A stretch of DNA of 49,554 bases, taken from positions 1-49,554 of the forward strand of contig NZ_JAEUXJ010000024.1 in the NCBI RefSeq assembly GCF_016775475.1. The letters run 5' to 3'. Position 1 is the stretch's first letter, and each line of letters starts with the position of its first letter. The position numbers and the translations under genes were made by a program. Positions 45,712 through 49,554 of this stretch are shown here, one piece after another. The notes under the pieces are model-generated. The model did no database searches. It was not told where the DNA came from and saw nothing but the letters and a program-made list of their open reading frames with translations. The DNA is from Belnapia mucosa. GTDB taxonomy: Bacteria; Pseudomonadota; Alphaproteobacteria; Acetobacterales; Acetobacteraceae.

Positions 45712-46818
45712 TCAGTCTTCCTCGGTGCGGATCTCGACTGCTGGCCTGGCGAACCGGGCAAGATCGAGCGTGGGGCGCATTCCAATAGTGTCGAGATTAT
45801 CGTCGAGCCAGCGCTCCGCGGTGCTGCGTCCAAGGTCGCGCAGCCGCCGCAGGAAGTCCCAGCGAGTGTCCAGCGCACTGCCGCTCGGCAGGGCACGGAG
45901 CGCCTCCTCAGCGGCGATCACGTGCAGCCGGGCCTCGCGCAGCCGCGCCAGCCCGGTCCCCGGCGGCGGCGGCTCGGGCAAATCGGCCAGCAGCCGCTGC
46001 GCCATGGCGAGCGAGCGTAACTCCAGCCGCAGAGCCGTGCCGAAGGCGATCTCGGCCGACCTCTCGCGGATGTCGGCGGCACCCTGCGGTGGCTCGGGGC
46101 GCTCCATCGGCGCGGTGGGAACAAGAATGACATCCGCCGGTGCCCCGGCCTCAATCAGTGGCCGCAGCGGCGGATTGCTGGCGTAGCCACCATCCCAGTA
46201 CGCCTCGCCTTCGATCTCCACCGGCGGAAAGATCTGCGGCAGGCAGGCCGAGGCGAGCAGCACATCGGCCGAGACCTCGGCATCCCAGAACAGCCGCGCC
46301 TCGCCGGTGCGCACCCGCGTCGCCGAGACGACCAGGGTCGGCGCTCCCTCCGTCCCGAAGACGGACGGGTCGAGCAGCCCATTGAGGACGCCCCGCAGCG
46401 GGTTGCGACCCATCGGGGCGAGCCGCGATGGCGGCAGATCCTTGGCGGCATGCCGCAGTGCGTCGGCCACAGGGGAGAACATCCCGAAGAAGGGGCGGAG
46501 CCAGGCTGCGCTGTCGAGGTCGGGCGAGCCAGCAGCGACGGCAACGCGGCGCCAGAGCGCCTCGAGCAGGTGCTTGGCCTCGGCGGGGCCGCCGTTGGCG
46601 AGGCCCTGGACGAGCATGGCCGCATTCATCGCCCCGGCACTGGCGCCGCTGGCAACCGCGATCCGCAGCCGCGGCTCGTCCAGCAGGCGGTCGAGCACGC
46701 CCCATGAAAAGGCCCCGAGCGCGCCGCCGCCCTGTAGCGCGATGGTCACCGGACGCGGGGTCGTGACCGAACTGATCGGATGTGGCTGGGGGGAGATGGT
46801 AGAAGGAACTACGTTCAT
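45712..46818 (-). CDS. Patatin-like phospholipase
   Basis: 368 residues. The glycine-rich oxyanion motif LQGGGALGAFSWG (28-40), nucleophile Ser60 in SGASAGAMN and the dyad Asp209 in WDGGYASNP are all present, so it should be an active acyl hydrolase. No signal peptide is evident, suggesting cytoplasmic or peripheral membrane action. Patatin lipases range from lipid metabolism to toxins and antiphage effectors. No CBASS cyclase is nearby, so the role is open. It sits between two copies of the recombinase module. Confidence 0.92.
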   Translation of the reverse strand: MNVVPSTISPQPHPISSVTTPRPVTIALQGGGALGAFSWGVLDRLLDEPRLRIAVASGASAGAMNAAMLVQGLANGGPAEAKHLLEALWRRVAVAAGSPDLDSAAWLRPFFGMFSPVADALRHAAKDLPPSRLAPMGRNPLRGVLNGLLDPSVFGTEGAPTLVVSATRVRTGEARLFWDAEVSADVLLASACLPQIFPPVEIEGEAYWDGGYASNPPLRPLIEAGAPADVILVPTAPMERPEPPQGAADIRERSAEIAFGTALRLELRSLAMAQRLLADLPEPPPPGTGLARLREARLHVIAAEEALRALPSGSALDTRWDFLRRLRDLGRSTAERWLDDNLDTIGMRPTLDLARFARPAVEIRTEED

Positions 46819-47008
46819 TGACTTCCTGTGTTCGGAGGCGCTGAGCGGCCGTCACCACCTGCTGGACCAGGTCGGTCCAGCCGGGGTGGTGATCCTCAAT
46901 GTCGGGATGAGTGCGATCCCGGTGCCGCTGGCGCGGGCAGAGGCGCAGAGGTCACGTCTGCCGAGTGGGCCGAGGCCGGGCGAGCGGTCTCGGTTGGTGC
47001 CGTGAGCC

Positions 47009-47131
47009 TCAGAGGCCGAGCGGCATTGGTGGTAGATCTTTCGCGTGGTTCTGGAAATATCTGGACTGTTCGAGGGTCAGTCTGACACCAACGACAATCA
47101 GTACAGCAAGCAAGGTGGTCAGGATGGGCAT
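47009..47131 (-). CDS. 40-residue single-helix membrane peptide
   Basis: ATG 47131 follows AGGAG at 8-9 nt, the best ribosome site in this region. The peptide begins MPILTTLLAVLIVVGVRLTL, one membrane helix, and ends in a hydrophilic tail with KDLPPMPLGL. It is encoded 190 nt before the patatin gene on the same strand. A longer frame to 47215 adds a poor N-terminus. I recognise no family; the size recalls toxin-like or regulatory small membrane proteins. Confidence 0.5.
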   Translation of the reverse strand: MPILTTLLAVLIVVGVRLTLEQSRYFQNHAKDLPPMPLGL

Positions 47132-47294
47132 GGAGAAGGCTCCTAATGTTCCTCCCCAACCTCGCCGATCATGTTGTATGCTGCGCTGCACAATTCCAGT
47201 AACATAGAGTTTCACAGCTCGAAATATCGGCTCTGCCTGCCCTCTGTATTCGGCTTAAATTAAGGTGGACTCCACAGACTCAAGCGGTCTGGTG

Positions 47295-47726
47295 CTAATT
47301 CGCTATGCGACTGGATCGTGCGACAGGCGGGAAAGCTGCACCTGCGAGCGCGAGACGCTGCTTATCCCACCTGCTCGGGAGAGGTGTCGATAGTGCCGCC
47401 AGAGCCAGCTCCGGAGGCTGCCGCCCATCAAGAAGTGCCTCGACGATATCCGGCGCCAGCAGCGTCAGCCGTAGCATCTTGCCGAGATAGGATCGGTCGA
47501 TCCTCTCGACCCTGGCCAACTCGGCGAGGGAGCCGTAGCGGTCGCTTTCCAGCAGCCGCTTCCACCGATGTGCCCGTGCCAGTGCCTTCACAAGAGCCGG
47601 GTCGGCTCGGGTGCGCGCCGGTGCGGGCTCAGATGTACTGCCGTCTGGCGTGACGACCAGCTTCCGCCCGCCGCGGCTGCGGATCGTCAGCGGGACTCGG
47701 ACCGTGATGCTGGTCGCCGTCGTCAT
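47295..47726 (-). CDS. Small HTH protein coupled to the serine recombinase
   Basis: 143 residues. After a basic N-terminus comes ALARAHRWKRLLES and then a helix-turn-helix-like segment SLAELARVERIDRSYLGKML with LLAPDIVEALLDGR, a pattern seen in small proteins next to alphaproteobacterial serine recombinases. It resembles ParB/KorB-type HTHs and may bind recombination sites or act as a directionality factor; this is inference. Its ATG overlaps the recombinase stop by ATGA. Confidence 0.8.
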   Translation of the reverse strand: MTTATSITVRVPLTIRSRGGRKLVVTPDGSTSEPAPARTRADPALVKALARAHRWKRLLESDRYGSLAELARVERIDRSYLGKMLRLTLLAPDIVEALLDGRQPPELALAALSTPLPSRWDKQRLALAGAAFPPVARSSRIAN

Positions 47727-49075
47727 GCCGCCCGCCGGGTTTCGATGCCGATGCCGCCGAGGTCCCGCACCAGGCTGGCCAGCCCCTCCAGCCGCAGCCG
47801 GATGTCGGCGCCGGCGGGGCTGACCTCGACCCGCTCCACCAGTAGCCGGACGATGCGGGCCTGCTCGGCCGGGAACAGCTCGTCCCACAGCGGGTCCAGC
47901 CGCTCCAGAGTAGCCAGGGTCTCCGCCTCGGTCAGGTCCGGCGCCTCGGCCCGCGCCGCCCGCCAGGTGCCGACCACCACCTCTGGCTGGCGCAACAGTG
48001 CCCGGACCTGATCGATGACCGCCGTCTCGATCTCGGCCGCGGGCAGGCGTCGGACCGGGCAGTCGCTGGTCTCCCCTTTCAGCACGGCCTGGCTGACGTA
48101 GTAGCGGTAGAGTCGCCCATGCCGCCGCGTGTGAGTGGGCGACATGGCGCGCCCGTCCGACCCGAAGATCAGGCCTCGCAGCAGCGCCGGGGTCTGCCGA
48201 CGATTCTGGTTGGCGCGGACTCGCGGGCTTTCCTGCAGGACGGCATGGACCCGGTCCCACAGCGCCCGCGGCACGACGGCCCGGTGCTCGCCCGGGTAGA
48301 CCTTGCCCTTGTGCATGACCTCGCCGAGGTAGGTCCGGTTGTTCAGCAGCCGGTAGAGCGCCCCCTTGTCGAAGGGCCGGCCGGTCTTGGTCAGCACGCC
48401 CTCTGCGCACAGCCGCCGGACAGTCTCCACGCCGGAGCCAGTGTCGGCGAAGAGCTCGAAGACCCGCCGTGTCCACGCTGCCTCGGCCTCGTTCACCACC
48501 AGCTTGCGGTCGCGCACCTCGTAGCCTAGCGGCACCGGTCCTCCCATCCACATGCCACGAGCTTTGGAGGCGGCGACCTTGTCCTGCACCCGCTCCCTGA
48601 TCAACTCGCGCTCATACTGAGCGAAGCTGAGCAGGATGTTGAGCGTCAGCCGGCCCATGCTGGTTGTCGTGTTAAAGCTTTGCGTTATTGAAATAAAAGT
48701 GACGCTGTGGGTGTCGAACACCTCCACCAGCTTAGCGAAGTGCATCAGTGACCGAGACAGTCGATCGAGCTTGTAGACGACAATCACGTCCACCAAGCCG
48801 CGCTCGATGTCACGCAGTAGGTGCTGCAGCGCCGGCCGCTCCAGGGTACCACCGGAGACGCCGCCGTCATCGTAGCGCTCCGGCACCAACACCCAGCCCT
48901 CGGCGCGTTGGCTGGCGATGTAGGCCTCGCAGGCGTCGCGCTGGGCATCGAGGCTGTTGAACTCCTGCTCCAGCCCCTCCTCAGTCGACTTCCGGGTGTA
49001 GACGGCGCAGCGGAGCTTCTTGGTGGTGGCCGGCATGGCGGTCTCGACTGTGGTGGCGGCCTTGCGCTTGCTCAT
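47723..49075 (-). CDS. Large-type serine recombinase
   Basis: 450 residues. The resolvase domain has nucleophile Ser30 in VYTRKSTEEG, YDDGGVSGGTLERPALQ, and the catalytic arginines in YKLDRLSRSL. A recombinase domain (GYEVRDRKLVVNEAEA, LLNNRTYLGEVMHKGK) and a zinc-ribbon-like segment (LRGLIFGSDGRAMSPTHTRR, where the usual Cys positions are not conserved) follow, with a coiled-coil-like C-terminus. It cuts and joins att sites of integrative elements. It overlaps the preceding DUF2924 gene and the following HTH gene by 4 nt each. Confidence 0.93.
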   Translation of the reverse strand: MSKRKAATTVETAMPATTKKLRCAVYTRKSTEEGLEQEFNSLDAQRDACEAYIASQRAEGWVLVPERYDDGGVSGGTLERPALQHLLRDIERGLVDVIVVYKLDRLSRSLMHFAKLVEVFDTHSVTFISITQSFNTTTSMGRLTLNILLSFAQYERELIRERVQDKVAASKARGMWMGGPVPLGYEVRDRKLVVNEAEAAWTRRVFELFADTGSGVETVRRLCAEGVLTKTGRPFDKGALYRLLNNRTYLGEVMHKGKVYPGEHRAVVPRALWDRVHAVLQESPRVRANQNRRQTPALLRGLIFGSDGRAMSPTHTRRHGRLYRYYVSQAVLKGETSDCPVRRLPAAEIETAVIDQVRALLRQPEVVVGTWRAARAEAPDLTEAETLATLERLDPLWDELFPAEQARIVRLLVERVEVSPAGADIRLRLEGLASLVRDLGGIGIETRRAA

Positions 49076-49479
49076 GCATCACCTCGGCTGCGCAGCCCGA
49101 AGAAGCTCCAGCCGTTCCAGCGCGTGCCGGTGATGTGCCGGGCAATGGCAGAGAGGGAGCGGTAGGGCCGGCCCTCGTATTCGAAGCCGTCCGTCAGCAC
49201 AGTGACGGTGTGCTGGATGCCCTGGTATTCACGCACGAGCCGCGTGCCGGCGATCGGCCGGTCCTCGCCGGCGCGGATGCGGCGGAGGACGACATTGCCG
49301 CCGTCCAACTGATCCCCCAGGGCCTCGAGCCGGGCGACGGTCTCCGGCTTCAGGCCGCCATAGGCCAGTTCCTGGATGCGGTAGGCGAGCCGGCTCTCCA
49401 GGAACTTCCTGTTGTAGGGCGGCGGCTCGGTGCCGCAGAGCTCGCGCCACTGCTGCTTCAGCTCGGCGATGTCGGCCTG
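49072..49479 (-). pseudogene. DUF2924 protein, 5'-truncated by an IS21-like end
   Basis: About 130 residues show DUF2924 features: LKQQWRELCGTEPP, LAYRIQELAYGGLKPET, GTRLVREYQG, HTVTVLTDGFEYEGRPYRSLSAIARHITG. DUF2924 proteins accompany serine recombinases in many alphaproteobacteria, with no proven role. The open frame continues upstream to 49533, but the residues beyond QADIAELK are encoded by the IS terminus, so the native N-terminus is lost. A hybrid product may still be made. Its TGA overlaps the recombinase ATG at 49072-49075. Confidence 0.82.
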
Positions 49480-49554
49480 TTGAGTTTCGCTGAGAACTGA
49501 CCCGGGGTTTTCATCGAGAACTGACCCGGCCAAGGGATATCTCCCGCGTGCTGC
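49478..49554 (+). mobile_element. IS21-family-like terminal sequence, partial
   Basis: The repeat gagaactgacccgg occurs twice, 24 nt apart (49492-49505 and 49516-49529), just inside a junction near TGTTGAG. Multiple direct repeats of this kind at an end are typical of IS21-family elements. The rest of the element lies outside the window, so transposase genes istA/istB cannot be confirmed. Confidence 0.65.

Overview
The window is chromosomal DNA of very high G+C from an alphaproteobacterium. The best guess is a Rhodospirillales/Acetobacteraceae member of the Roseomonas type. This rests on gene content: a split F1 operon in the order atpH-atpA-atpG-atpD-atpC, a remnant of an acetic-acid-bacteria-type dehydrogenase cytochrome c subunit, a C30 carotenoid operon, and PolA, DUF484-XerC and PriA as housekeeping neighbours. 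The genus is an inference and no database was consulted.

Layout. Bases 1-240 are nested insertion-sequence debris that has removed the 5' part of a cytochrome c gene (pseudogene to 1289). tRNA-Ser(CGA) follows. Bases 1495-9360 are mostly minus-strand housekeeping genes: a hybrid sensor kinase, polA, a small zinc-finger protein, xerC, a DUF484 gene and a transaldolase-like aldolase. priA is divergent. A small membrane protein and an MFS transporter follow, then the complete F1 operon atpHAGDC (13350-18248). Bases 18415-23726 carry a ferritin-like protein, an exported GH10 xylanase, a DHA2-type exporter, a uronate-dehydrogenase-like enzyme and an aldose epimerase, which fits plant-sugar use. 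Next come a DUF5872/DUF3140 protein with a histone-H1-like repeat tail and an acyl-CoA dehydrogenase.

Bases 27516-36782 are a tight seven-gene operon that reads as a C30 carotenoid route built on squalene: two CrtI-family desaturase/oxidase genes, an acyltransferase, a glycosyltransferase, a fused HpnC-HpnD protein, HpnE and an aldehyde dehydrogenase. Proposed flow: farnesyl diphosphate to presqualene diphosphate to hydroxysqualene (HpnC/HpnD), to squalene (HpnE), to diapolycopene (CrtN-like), to aldehyde (CrtP-like), to acid (aldehyde dehydrogenase), then glycosylation and acylation. The result would be a staphyloxanthin-like pigment.

After a zinc-ribbon protein, a prolyl iminopeptidase and tRNA-Arg(CCU) (38749-38825), the sequence changes character. 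About 1.1 kb holds no convincing gene. Then come an OLD-family ATPase/TOPRIM nuclease, an unrecognised protein with a PD-(D/E)XK-like motif and a protein with an HsdR-N nuclease domain but no helicase: a possible antiphage defence cluster. The right end is mobile DNA: a DUF2924-serine recombinase-HTH module with ATGA overlaps, cut at its 5' end by an IS21-like terminus, and a decayed partial copy of the same module 2 kb away. A patatin-like phospholipase and a 40-residue membrane peptide lie between the two copies.

Short palindromic elements bounded by CTAG lie in three intergenic gaps (7911-8018, 20393-20500, 36786-36852). Their edge bases supply the stop codons of several neighbouring genes, and one 67-bp element occurs twice with three differences.
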